Under the pieces are notes generated by a model. It worked only from the letters and a program-made list of their open reading frames with translations, ran no database searches and was not told where the DNA came from. Positions 1 through 11,862 of a stretch of 64,000 nucleotides of DNA are shown here, in pieces (the first letter of the stretch is position 1; every line of letters begins with the position of its first letter). A program made the translations under genes and the position numbers. Source of the stretch: Zygnema cylindricum (lineage: Eukaryota > Streptophyta > Zygnematophyceae > Zygnematales > Zygnemataceae). The DNA lies in the NCBI GenBank assembly GCA_037447655.1, contig JBBHKE010000991.1:183129-247128 (forward strand). Direction: 5' to 3'.

Positions 1-1277
1 CTCGAAACTGACCCTCATGCGCCCCAACAACGGAGGTACACTACGGTGGTCTGCAGAGCTACAGTAATGGTCGGTTATGGAGACAAAGGCTCTCATCGGC
101 GCATCAGCTTATCCAACTAATGAAAAGTTCGACAGGACTGAAGAAGTTACGAGCAACGGAACCCCAATGATGGAGACCTGCAAACGCTTTGTCCCTTTGC
201 TGTTGACAAGGAACCAACACTTTCAAATCTCCAGTGTTGAACGGCTCCCGAAATTGAAGTACATCTCAGTAATATACGGCACATCGCCGTTTGTACCTTT
301 ATCCATTGACAAGCCAGCACAGTCCTGTACTACACTGCAGCTCCGTACTCCCATCGCTCAAAGTCTGAAACCGCAATTCCGGATTTTGAAATGCGTGATT
401 TCCGGACTCCCCGCAACTCCGCTAAGGGCGCACTGTCTTCCTATTGTGGTTCCACCGCCACAACGGCCGTTTCTATGTGCGACAAAGTGAGACTCGCTGT
501 GTTAATAGACACACAGCCTTTTTTCCCATAAAACGGGTGAGTTGTGTCAGCTAAGTACAGCGATTTTACATTCGTACCACGACTTATGTACGTTTATGTA
601 CGCTTTAAGCCTTCAAAATTTCAGTACGTGAAGCTAATTTTCAGCGAATATCTTCCGTAAACTCGAGGTGCTATGCTGGCCACAGGTTGGCTCGCTGTTC
701 CACGGAAATCACATGAAAACGCACATAAGTTTGCAGCGGACAGGCGCTTGTCAGAGTTGCGTTGCAACTCTGGCCGCTCATGCCTTGGATTTCAAAGAAT
801 CCAGCTTTGACAAGATTGCTCAATTGAAGTTGGTACTGTACTGCATACCTGTTCTGACATTCGTCTCTCCGAGATTATATATGGTTGCTCCTGCAGCGGA
901 GTTGCCTTCCGCCGCTGTAGGGACTAGCGAGTAGAGAGTAGGAACTGAGAAAGAAAGGGACTACCATATCGCATTGGCAGCTACGTTAGTGTGGAGAAGA
1001 AAGAGAAGTCAGGGACATTTAATTCGTCCTCAAAAATTTGTATTCTGGTGAAGGTGAAGCAACATTGAGGAGAAGACCGCAGAAGTACTCAGGGATTATG
1101 ATTGCTAGCCATCTACCTTAACCTTTAAAGTTAAGCTAGTTCAGGTTTTGGCAGGTGCTTCTCTACAATAAACTGTGAAAACGTTTTTGTGAACTTTTTT
1201 GGGGGGTAGGATTTTTTAATCCGGGATCGGCCTAGACATAGAAGAAGTTGTAAATTTGAAATGCAATACGACCTTAG
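1..1277. other. Upstream flank and presumed promoter/5' leader of the receptor kinase gene
   Basis: No gene is supported here. An open frame of 137 codons at 77-490 (+) and one of 88 codons at 668-934 (+) show no recognisable domain, repeat or splice pattern. The stretch from about 940 to 1277 lies directly upstream of the receptor kinase start codon, so it probably contains the 5' untranslated region and core promoter. No TATA box or initiator is clear enough to call. The left part could be the 3' end of a gene that begins outside the window. Confidence 0.35.
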
Positions 1278-4200
1278 ATGAGTATGGACTGCAGAAATTT
1301 CTGTTCAGCAATACGGCTGGTAGTTGCTTTCTCGCTGTTGTTTCACGCGAGTGGAGAGCCAGCATGGACCTCAAAATCAGATGGTATGTTACATTACGAA
1401 GTTTGTTGCTCAGTCTTTCGTTTTAAAACTTGCCATATGCTCTCGTTGAGTACTACATTGTACACTCACAAACTGTTCAGTTGACTTTTGCATTTTGAGC
1501 TTCATGTTGTTTAGCGCTACAGGATGAACAGGTTCTTGCGTGTTAATTCAATGGCCAGCCCACGGTTATGTGTTTTTCGGATTTACATTTTAAATTTATC
1601 GTTGTCCTTATCAATCTGAAGTCATAAATCTGCAGCTTACATGGTTACAAGGGATTCAATATAGACTTTTCACTGCTGTATGACAAGCAAATAATTGAGC
1701 ACCATTGCTTTTGTAATTTATGCATTAGTCAACTTTTGATGCTCGGACAATTCATGTTCAAGGCAAAATTAATCTGGAGTGTGCCAGTTGCATCTTAAGC
1801 TCAATAAAATTGCTTGTTGGTGCGTCTTTTTCACCCGAATGCTAAATCCAGCAGGTGCAAGCCATTACATTTGAAGCTATGTGTTTGTGCCAAATGCATG
1901 CAGTAGTCTCACTTCTGCTTGAAAAGCTAGAGTTTTGGTGGGTTGCATTTTTGCTGTTTTTGTTTCATTGCCAGGTATGAAAATATTTACCCTGGGCGCT
2001 GGCTAGTAGGAAAGAAAAAGTAGTGACAAGTTCGGAAGGGAGTGTAGAGACTTGTTTGTTCAAAAAGTTTAAGTGACCTGTCGAGATGTATGTGGTGGCC
2101 TGGCTTGCTAACTGTCTTAACGCCTTACTGAATCCAGAGTTGTAATTGTTTTCCAGTTCTAGCTTTACAAGCCGTTCAGCGATCTGTATCTCGTGTGGAT
2201 AAACTGCGCGAATGGACGGGCGATCCCTGCCTGAACAAATGGCCTGGGATCATTTGCAGCTCTGGAGAACTCCCTTTGAGAGTCATTGCCATGTAAGCTG
2301 CTAACCGCTCTGTTCAGCGGAAAACAGAGGGTGTTGAATGTCTGAAGATAGGAGAACCTTGTCGTTGCCATTTTTTTATTTGTAATGCCCTCACCGAATT
2401 GCCATGACTCTTTCCATGTTTATCTGTTAGATGATTGTGGTAAGTGTTCTTGTAGGCCTCCAACTAGGAACACAAGAAAAATATGTAATTTTGATGTTGC
2501 AATGAATGCAAGTTTAGTTATGCCAGGACTTTACTCTATTATTTTCTTTCTTAAGCCTCTGTTTCTCTGTCCTGTATGGGTGTCAGGGACTTGAGCAATT
2601 TGGGTTTAACGGGCCAGATTGTATCGGACATTGGGAATCTTGAACACCTACAATATTTGTAAGTTAGCATTTTTTTAGCTTATTCATTTTCCATGTGCAT
2701 ACAGATGCCAGTCATGCAATAGCAAGTAGCTTCCCGAAGTGACTAGCTGTGTAGTTTCTTGTTCTCTTGCCCCTTGCAGATCAGGACTTTCTACCATTTT
2801 GTACGTAGCTAATCAACTTGTTTCATTTTCTGAGGGCATGAGTTTCTTTTGTGATGGTAGAAATGCATTTACGTGTCTCCAAGCATAATTGGGAACATTG
2901 GCATGAATTCGAGTCTTGTTCTTTTTCTTCAAGTCGAGTTCTTATGCTTTTTTTCTGGTTAACCGCCTTCGTTACTTTTTACTTTCCTCTTCCATGATGC
3001 AATTGGAGCCAGACCAGAGAATGTCGTCATTTACCTTGACCCCCTGTTTGTTTGGGTGTAGTGAACTAAGTGCCGGTTTTTGGGCTTCACTGGAAGTTTG
3101 CACTAATGGCAAGCATTCCCTATTGCAGCTGGTGGTATGCTTTTTTGAACTAGTGGTTTTTTCATTGTGAAGGTCGTTTTCCAACAATAAGATCTCAGGG
3201 TTAATTCCAGCAAGCATCGGCCAACTCAGAGAACTTCGCTTCTTGTAAGCCTCTTTCTTGCTTTTTATCATGTGAATTGCTGTCAGTTTCGAGTCTCAAG
3301 GTCTCTATTTTCCTTTGAACTCGTAAATGTTGGCAAAGCATGTTTTTTAAGCTGGATTTTGCTAAATTGTTATTTCAACTATAAAAATTGTAATGAATAT
3401 ATTGGTAAGGTAAATTACTCATGCTGCAGATAGGCCACTGAGCTACTTATTGACCCTTTTGGAACTCAATGTTTATTGGGATTCACACACTGGAATCCTG
3501 GATTTGTGTGTAAAATTTCTGATTTTTATAAATGCCAGAATTCTCCTGATAACCTGAGGTGGGTTGCATGACAGGCATTTGGACAACAATCAGTTGACTG
3601 GATCCATTCCGACTGAAATTGGAGAACTGATAAGTCTCAAAGAGTTGTAAGCACACAACTCCTGCTACCGTTAGAAATGGAAATTAGAGTTTGAATTCAT
3701 ACTGTTGTTATCTCGCTTCTAAGGCTGGCTGCAATCAGGCACTCTTTAATTGATCACGTGGTCTGCGATTAACATGCAGGTGCCTTTCAAACAACAAATT
3801 GTTTGGCCAGCTCCCTAAAAGTTTTGACAGGCTGCCAAATTTGGAACTACTGGACGTCAGGAAAACTGCTATACATAGAGAAAAGGAACCAAGCGTTTTG
3901 AATGACATTCAGAAAGCTTTGTAAGTCATGCTTTTGGCCGTTTGGACCTGTGACTTAACCATTATCCTAATCCGGCGTAGAAGGTAATTCTAGTGTGTGT
4001 TGTGGGTATCAGTCTCTGCCTATAAAAATGTGCCATATGAACAATAAAAGTAAGGGGAAGATTGCCAGTCTGGAAGGATTTAGTGATTACGAATAGCATG
4101 AGTGGAAGGCTACCAATTGCTGTATCAGGCTCTTTTCCCGAACTTAGTGTATGACATTTGAAATAAAAGCCAATCTGCCCTCAGAAGGGAACATAAGCGT

Positions 4201-7200
4201 GAAAGGGTGTAAGGCTTATGTGTGTAGAGTACTTAGGAGATGCTTCAAGTGATGAAATAAAAAGCTTTCCGATTGAGGACCTGGCAAACAAAGCTGATTC
4301 TGTGTAAGACAGTAGCCCTGCATAAAAAAGTTTGTCTTCGCACGTCTCTGCGGTTTTTGTGGGGTTTGTTTTGAGCTTTAAAACAAAGATTTGAAAAAAA
4401 GCTGTGGGATTTAATGGGGTGAGCGTCAGGCTTTTAGAGTTGTCATGCTGTGATGATTGTTTGCATCTGCTGGACCGACTTTTAGCCACTGTAATCTGCA
4501 CATCGCCTCGGTATGAATATACTTAGTTTAGTTTTCAACCCCTCAAGTATTGATTGTAAGTGTTCTGAGGATACTTTCTGAAGTTGATGGCATTCAAATG
4601 ATGTCGAAGCAGTTTTTTTGTGTGTGTGACAATGGTGTGAGTACAGCTCCCGGAAAGAAAGGATACTTGTGGGCAACACAAGAATTTCTCCCAGCACCAC
4701 CCCGACAGTGCCTCCTCCTGTAACCGCTCCTCTATCTGGTGTACCGCTAGTCCCTCCACTTCAGGCCTCGGCTCCAGTAACACTTACGCCTAGTCTTCCC
4801 CCTGCCTCCTCGAATCCAGTACCCTCTCCCCAATTTTCTGCTTCCCCACCAATTGTGGTCAGTGCACCTGTTGTACCTGAACTTCCAGTTAGCGCTCCAT
4901 CCTTACCCCCACCAATTCCTAGTGTGACTAGTCCTTCAACACCACCGGTCACTGCCCCAACAGTCCCAATTTCCTCTCCAACATTGCCTCCCGTTTCTCC
5001 ACCTTCATTGCCACCTCCTGCAACATCTCCAGTAGTGTCTCCTTCTCTACCCCCACCCCTTGATGCACCTACTTTGCCACCAGTTTCTACCTCTGGACCT
5101 GTTAGTAGTCCTACTGTTCCTCCTGCAATGCCTCCCACATCGCCTCCTGTGACCCCACCTGTAACTCTTCCTGTAATGTCTCCTGTGAACCCTCCCGTGA
5201 CACCTCCTGTGACACCTCCCGTGACACCTCCTGTGACACCTCCCGTGACACCTCCTGTGACACCTCCTGTGACACCTCCTGTGACACCTCCTGTGACACC
5301 TCCTGTGACACCTCCTGAGACACCTCCTGTGACACCTGTCACACCACCTGTTCTTGCCCCTGGTATCCCTCCTGTCATTTCGCCTTTGGCACCAGAGCCC
5401 TCTCTTGCTCCCATCCCGGATGTGCCCGAAACTCCTTCTCCCAGTACAGTCCGCCCACCTCCTCCCAAAAAGGGCCGCCCACCTCCTCCCAAAAAGGTCC
5501 GCCCACCTCCTCCCAAAAAGCGTAACCCACCTCCCAAAAAGTCGCACCCCCCACCCCGTAAGTCAAGTCGCAGCCCACCTCCAGTACCTCTGAGTGCACC
5601 AGAACTTCAACCCCCACCTTTAGCTCCAGTTGTACCTCCATCTTCAACTCCGGCTCCGGCTCCTGCTCCGGCTCCTGCTCCGGCTCCGGCTCCGGCTCCG
5701 GCTCTGGCTCCAGTTGGCTCTCCAGTTGCAACTCCAACCCGACGCTCTCCACCAGCTCTTCCTCCTCCTCCCTCTTGTGAAACATGTGTTGGGAATGGAA
5801 AGTTCCCTCGTCCAACAAACTGCGATTGTGTCTTCCCTTTGTTTGCGTGGTTTCTCCTCGATATGGATTTCAACATCTTTAAATACCAAAGAGCAGAGGT
5901 AGGCTTTCCTTTATTTATCCATTTTGCTGAACATTGACTATAATTAAACTCAAACTCCTTAAATTTTGAGTTCCTTGGGATTGGAATTTCAACGTTTTCA
6001 ATCTAAAACTTGGAGACATACTGGTTGCAAACTTGGAAATCTAGTGTCATGTAAACACAAATGCTTATTCTGGATGTCATAACAACTTGTCACTTTTGGG
6101 AAGATGAGGTTATCTTTTCTAATATGGTCATAACTAAGATCATCTCCAACCTCTTCCTTTGCGAGCTCGGTTGTTATCTTGAGGATGATGCCACTATGCA
6201 ACATGCATTTGTGTCTTTTTTTTGTTTGTTTTTTTGCAGGAATTTCGAAAGCAACTTGCAGCTAGTCTCCCTTTTTCAGCGGAGAATATCGTATTCGTTA
6301 GTATGGTTTCTGGCAGTGTGTATTTAAACGTTGCCATGCTGCCTCCTTCGCCTGAAATTTTGCTGAATGATACTGTCGTCAGCACTGCTTTGGATGTTCT
6401 GCGGGGTACCAATAACAAGGCATTATTGCTTTCATCAGATTTTGGAAATGTCACTGTTTTAAACACAACTTCACCCACAGTTGTTCCCACCATTGGTAAT
6501 TCTCTCTAATAGCTCTGTGTGTAACTAGTTGTTTGAGCAAGAGTGCTGGTGCATCTTTCAAACTTGTAAACATTGCATGCAGGTCCATGGTGGGCTGATA
6601 CAAGCTGGAGATCAATGCGTTTCCCTTTTCTATTTCCCATTTCATTCAAAGGCCTCCTTGAGCTCCACTGATTTCTGTCTTTTTTTTTGTGTTTTCTCCC
6701 AAGGTAACCGAATTCAAGCAAAATCCTACCAGAAAATTTCACATAACTAATTTTTGGGTTGTTTGTCGTTCTTTCAGCTCCTACGCCACCACCTCCTAAA
6801 AAAAGCAGCAGTGGTTTGTCGACAGTCGTCATCATTGCCATTGCGGCTGGTGGTGGAGCTGTGGGAGTGGCACTTCTCCTGATCTTGTTGTGGTGTTGCT
6901 GTTGTCGTCGGAAACATCCAAAAGCCGTACCAGATGCACCGAAGGACTATACTCCTCCAAAACCCACATTGAGAATCACAGGAGGTACTGCTTTGCTCAA
7001 ATTTCTCTAGAAAATGTTATCGACAAGCAACGATACTTTATTTACAATGTTCGCATAGACAGTTGAAGATCCACTGTCAAGAAACCTACAGTGACTTTTA
7101 CTTTTTCGTCCTTGGCATCAGCAGGAAACTGCACAATTTATGCAGGACTTCTAACTATACTAGTTCAATTCCTTAGCAGGCCATTTGAGACTGTGTGAAT

Positions 7201-10200
7201 GCTTTTATAGTTTTGGGGTCTAACACCATTCTGTAAAATTGTTTAGTTAACAGGGGCTGTCACTTTGCTGCTCTACTCAGTTTGTCTGTATTTTATTTCA
7301 AAAGATCGTCCATGTAGCGTTTTCCATGGAATTCAGCAGTTAACCAAACCAGTAATGTGAAAAACCCTGCCCTACAAGAAATTTGTGCGATTTTAGCACA
7401 GAAAGATAGTAATTTTTGCTCTAGTGCAGAGGCCGGCTTTTTGGTGGGCTTTTACTCCAAATCAGGTCAAGTGGCTTTGAAAATGTCGGTCACAAAACAA
7501 TGATCGGAAGGCTACGGGAAACTCGACGCATAATTTGTATATTTTGATGATGCTCAATACCTCAAGTGGCTTGTTGCAGGTTGGGCAAATGGGGAATCCC
7601 CCGATTTTGATGGTAGTCCTGGAGCTGGCAGGGGAGGCGAAATTGAATCTGGAAGAATAAAAGATACCAACTCTCCTCTTATCAGTAAAAGAGAAGCCAG
7701 AGATGCTCCTGCAGCAGCCACTTTGACATCAGGTCGTACCCCTAGCTATAACAATTTAGCTATTGCTGACGGAGAGGCTGGAGGAGTAGTAGCAACGGCT
7801 GCTGCTGTGGCTTCTCTTAACAGAATGGAGAGTCGAAGAGGGAAGAAGGATGAGGGTGGGGCGAGTGCATCACAGAAGAGAGCTGCACCCGTTCTTGGTG
7901 CTCAGGCTTTCACTGTAGCAGATTTACAGGTGGCTACGAATTCATTTTCGCTTGAAAATAAAATTGGAGAGGGTCCAATGGGAAGTCTCTACCGTGCCGA
8001 TTTCGCCCAAGGCAGGGTATGTAGCCCGTTTTTCTCTCTTGGCTATGTCTGGCGTGGTTGATGGTCTTAGATTCTTTAGCCCACTGGTTGTCTGCAATAC
8101 AGCCAGCTGTCAGTTTTTTCAGATGTTTTCCCATAACCATTAGCGACAAAAGTTTTGGTTACAGCACACTGCCCATCCCTGTTGTTGACAACAACACTAA
8201 CCTGGTTGTGCGCTTTTCTGACCAAGAATTACAAAGCTAGTGCTGTTAATCTTTAAAGGAGTACTACAGTCTGCCACGTCTTCCTACACTAAATTGGCAT
8301 TTTTGTGTCCTTCATACACGTCTTATTCAAACTTCTGTGCATAACCTTTCTTTGACAGTCCTTTAGAGTCCAGCAGCTGTTATCAAAGTATCTTGAAATG
8401 TTAGAATATTTTATACAAGAGGAGAGTCCAATGATCCTTTACGTTACTTACAAGCTTAAGCAGAAACTTACATCCGCTCGAGAGCGTAAGCTTATGGACA
8501 GAGCAAAGAAAAAAGTTACCCTGCATAGCCAGAACGGTTTGCCGTGTTAACAGAAATGATGCTGTTTGAAACTGTGTTTAACACAACAAAACAGTGAAGA
8601 CAAAATATCCATGTTCCTTCTTATGTTTTAATATAAAAATACTATTCAAAGCGTTCGTGGAAGCTTTGTTGCAAGATGACAGCAAAAAATTAGCAGACAA
8701 GAGTTGCATACAGAAGTTTGAGTTCAACTGTTACAGAAATATGAACAAACAAATCCCAAACAAAAAACAAAGAACAGTATTAAAAGGCAAACGGTATAGT
8801 CTTCCTGGACCACTCTTACCATATTGGTCGTCAATAGCTAACTTCCATTCCTGAAGTACCTGTGATATTTTCTATATTGTGTATTGTGGTGTATTGTGAA
8901 AGAAAAAAAACATGATACCTTTTTTATTTTTGGTCCGCAATATGTGACAACGAGATCTATACCAGTATTTTGCCCGTTTATTGTCTACTCTTCTTCTCTT
9001 TTGTTTTTTTCAAGTTGCCTATTTTCACTTCAAGATGTTTTTGTGTATGGTGGAATGCAGATTGCCTGTTTCATCATTGAACTGATTGTTTCCCTGGAAG
9101 CTGGCTACTTTTCTGGGCTCATTATATTGCAATATCGTGGTTCTTTAGTAATTCGTTTTAAGCAAGGCTGGGAGGCAAAAAGACTGCCGCTGACCTATGC
9201 CCGCTCTGTATTGATGCATTTTTTGGCTTTTTGGTTTTTGGCAGGCACTTGCTATCAGAAAGATGGACCCCGCTGTTGTTGAGGGCATGTCTGATGACGA
9301 CTTTAAGGCTATTGTCAATAACATGGCTCGGCTTCGCCATCCCAATATTGTTGAACTCCATGGCTACTGTGTTCAGCATGGACAGCGCCTCCTTGCTTTT
9401 CAGTATTTCCCCGTTGGAAGTGTCTATGACTACTTGCATGACCCTCAGCGTCAGCGACAATCTGATCTTACATGGGATGTTCGTCTCCGCCTTGCGATTG
9501 GATGTGCCCGAGCCCTTGAGTACAGCCCAGAATCTCTCTTCTACTGTTATTCATAATGTTAAATGGAGTATGTTAGAGACTGGAAACACAATAACCAATA
9601 ACCTTTGTGAATCAGATCATTTTCATGAATTGTTCTCTTGTGTGATAGTTGGATTTATGTCTGTGCTAAATCTGAAATTTAATCTGTAAATTCTCTCTGC
9701 TTGGAACTGTCGCAGGTACATCCATGAGCAAGTGACACCTCCCGTCATGCATAGGAATTTCAAGTCAAGTAATATTCACTTGGACAAGGAGCTGCAACCT
9801 CATGTTGCTGACTGCGGAATGGCTGTTTTCAATCCAATTGGAGTGGAAAACATGGTTGGTGATTTACTCAAAGCTTGCAATCTGCTTGTAATTCAGAAAG
9901 TCAGAGCTGCCGACTGTCTAGGATTTGCATGCTTGAACCGTCTTATTCTCTTAGTGTCACGGCTGCTGGCTAAAATTGCTCAATGACGAATACCAAGTTA
10001 TTTTGACAAACATTTGATCTTTGTACATCAAACCGCTGGTGTTATGTCTGAGTGCCTGTTACACTTTGACATAATAAGAGAGATGCATGTAGAAGTATAA
10101 TGTTAATCGATGTGTTTGATGCTGTATATGTGCAGGTACAGGGTGGACTAACTTATGGTGCTCCTGAATACATGATGTCTGGAGTTTACACGGTGATGAG

Positions 10201-11317
10201 TGATGTGTACAGCTTTGGTGTCCTTCTCTTGGAGCTGCTCACTGGAAGAGAGCCTATTGATATGTGAGACACTTTTACCTGCTGAAATGTTGCCCTAAAT
10301 GTTTCAAATGTTTAGCTTGGTGAAACTTTCTGTCACGAATCAGAGGGCATCCAATATCCTCACCCTGTTTGCAGTTTATTGTGTTGCTTTCAAGGGGAAA
10401 TGATTTTGCTAGTCCCTGTTTTTTAAATTGTGTTTGTTCATGGATGTTTCCAACAGGGAGTCTATCCTGAGCACAGTCACTGTCAATAGTATGAGATTGA
10501 ATGGAATGATCATCATTATTCTGCACCAGTTAATTCAATTCTCTTTGGTTTGACTGATCTGTGGGGTCAAGTTGGCTGTGGTTTGACTCTTTACAACTAT
10601 CTGTATTTTCTTTGAGAGTGTAGAAGCTGTGGTATAACTCTTTACTACTATCCGTATTTTCTTTGAGAGTGAAGAAGCTGTGGTGGGATTGGACGTGTTT
10701 CTGTTGTTTAGAACGTGTGTTCATGAATAGCTGGGATTTATAATGTTATAATATATGATATGTGCAGGTCTCGAGCAAAACCTGAACAGTCACTTGTTCG
10801 GTGGGCTGCTCCCCTTCTTCATGACTTGGAAGAGCTTGAAGGGATGATGGATCCACAGCTCCCTGGGCCCCAACCTGACAAAAATTCCCTGACGCGATTT
10901 GCAGAAGTTATTACAAGATGCATACAGGTGAGGTACCAGGAGGTAGCTAAATCAAGAAGTTGACGAGTTTGTGGATATTTATGCTGTCTCTGAATGGGGT
11001 AATTATGGAGCTCTCTGTTTCACTCGAATGCTTTCAAGAAGTATAGGAATAGTGACAAAACAATTTAGCAGGGTTTGGTGGAGTGCGGTAAATAAGTTTA
11101 TCCTTACGGATGTTATGAAAGTACTGGTCCCTTTGTGAGCCATCAACTAAAACCATTACTGTTCACATTTTTGCAGCATGAACCCGAGTTACGTCCTCCC
11201 ATGTCTAAAGTAGTGCAAGATCTTATTCGACGGGTGGCAAAGTCACCCAAGAGTAATGGTCTCGATCGTTCCCCTTCAGGAGCTCCCAACGGAGATCGCA
11301 GCTTTCACCAAACGTAA
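1278..11317 (+). CDS. STRUBBELIG-family LRR receptor-like pseudokinase with extensin-like ectodomain (15 exons)
   Basis: Exons: 1278-1383, 2157-2292, 2587-2658, 3173-3244, 3575-3646, 3780-3920, 4647-5898, 6240-6495, 6778-6984, 7580-8016, 9245-9519, 9716-9854, 10136-10263, 10768-10927, 11177-11317. All junctions are GT-AG with matching phase and sum to 1197 codons. Order: signal peptide (~1-27); SRF-type N-cap with GDPC...W.GI.C; about four LRRs, the middle ones on separate 72-bp phase-2 exons; a ~350-residue Pro-rich region (residues ~200-560); a Cys module (CDCVFPL) resembling ALE2; a transmembrane helix followed by CCCCRRK; a juxtamembrane region; the kinase. The kinase matches SRF proteins ([42 protein letters not shown]). 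Catalytic positions are altered: the VAIK Lys is Arg (AIRKMD), HRD is HRN and DFG is DCG, so it is probably catalytically inactive, as known for STRUBBELIG. Family role: plasma-membrane signalling in morphogenesis. The exact ligand is unknown. Confidence 0.9.
4669..5760 (+). repeat. Extensin-like proline-rich coding repeat in exon 7 of the receptor kinase
   Basis: Within the large exon 4647-5898 the protein is dominated by Pro with Ser, Thr, Val and Ala. From about 5150 to 5345 there is a near-perfect 12-bp tandem repeat encoding PPVT about a dozen times. From about 5450 to 5570 PPPPKK repeats occur, and from about 5645 to 5705 an Ala-Pro repeat. Such sequence is typical of hydroxyproline-rich cell-wall glycoproteins and of PERK-type receptor ectodomains. 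The 12-bp array is likely to vary in length between individuals. Long open frames on the opposite strand (Gly/Val/Thr-rich) are its mirror image. Confidence 0.9.
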
Positions 11318-11758
11318 TGGCAATTGAGTAAAGGTATGTTGACCATCATATCCCTTGTGACTGAGCATGCATGGGATGTTGTGAGATTCCTTGTGGCTTC
11401 TCCTTGTGAATCAGTAAATTTGGTGCCGGAGCATGAATAAGGTCTCTCTTTTTGTAGTGTGCTCTCGAACATAGTGAATAATGTCGACATTGTTTCTCTG
11501 GCTACGAAGGCAACATAAGAATTGCAGTTACAGAAATTGGAATACATTTTTATGTAAATTTAAGATGTTGTCTACACTTTTCCTCAGGCGAATATGGTTA
11601 GAAGAGGGTTATGGTTACATATGGTACATATGGTTACGTGACATGAGAGAAGTAGCATATGTTCATACATCGGAAGGTTGGGGGTTTGCCTAAAACAAAT
11701 GTTGAGTGTTAGGGTGGTTCTTGTTGTTTCAGATGTTAGTTCGGTTGTTGAAGTGAAT
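11318..11758. other. 3' flank of the receptor kinase gene
   Basis: This stretch follows the TAA stop of the receptor kinase and probably holds its 3' untranslated region. No coding potential is visible. Around 11595-11640 a short imperfect repeat of the type TTATGGTTACATATGGTACA is present. No polyadenylation signal can be assigned with confidence. Confidence 0.4.
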
Positions 11759-11759
11759 T

Positions 11760-11850
<91 letters not shown>

Positions 11851-11862
11851 TCNNNNNNNNNN
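11759..11862. repeat. (CT)n microsatellite ending in a 10-N assembly gap
   Basis: An almost uninterrupted TC/CT dinucleotide array runs from about 11759 to 11852 and is followed by ten N at 11853-11862, then unique sequence. A second short CT run follows at 11881-11900. The gap placed at the end of a microsatellite suggests the assembler broke in the repeat, so the true array length is unknown. Confidence 0.97.

Noticed and set aside
77-490. 137-codon open frame at the left edge
   Set aside because: No recognisable domain, unusual composition and no splice or neighbouring support; could be chance or the tail of a gene outside the window.
4761-5537. 258-codon Gly/Val/Thr-rich frame on the minus strand, and similar Cys/Arg and Ser/Gln/Glu frames
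   Set aside because: They are mirror readings of the PPVT repeat in the receptor kinase exon; their repeats follow the 12-bp DNA unit and no start or splice context supports them.
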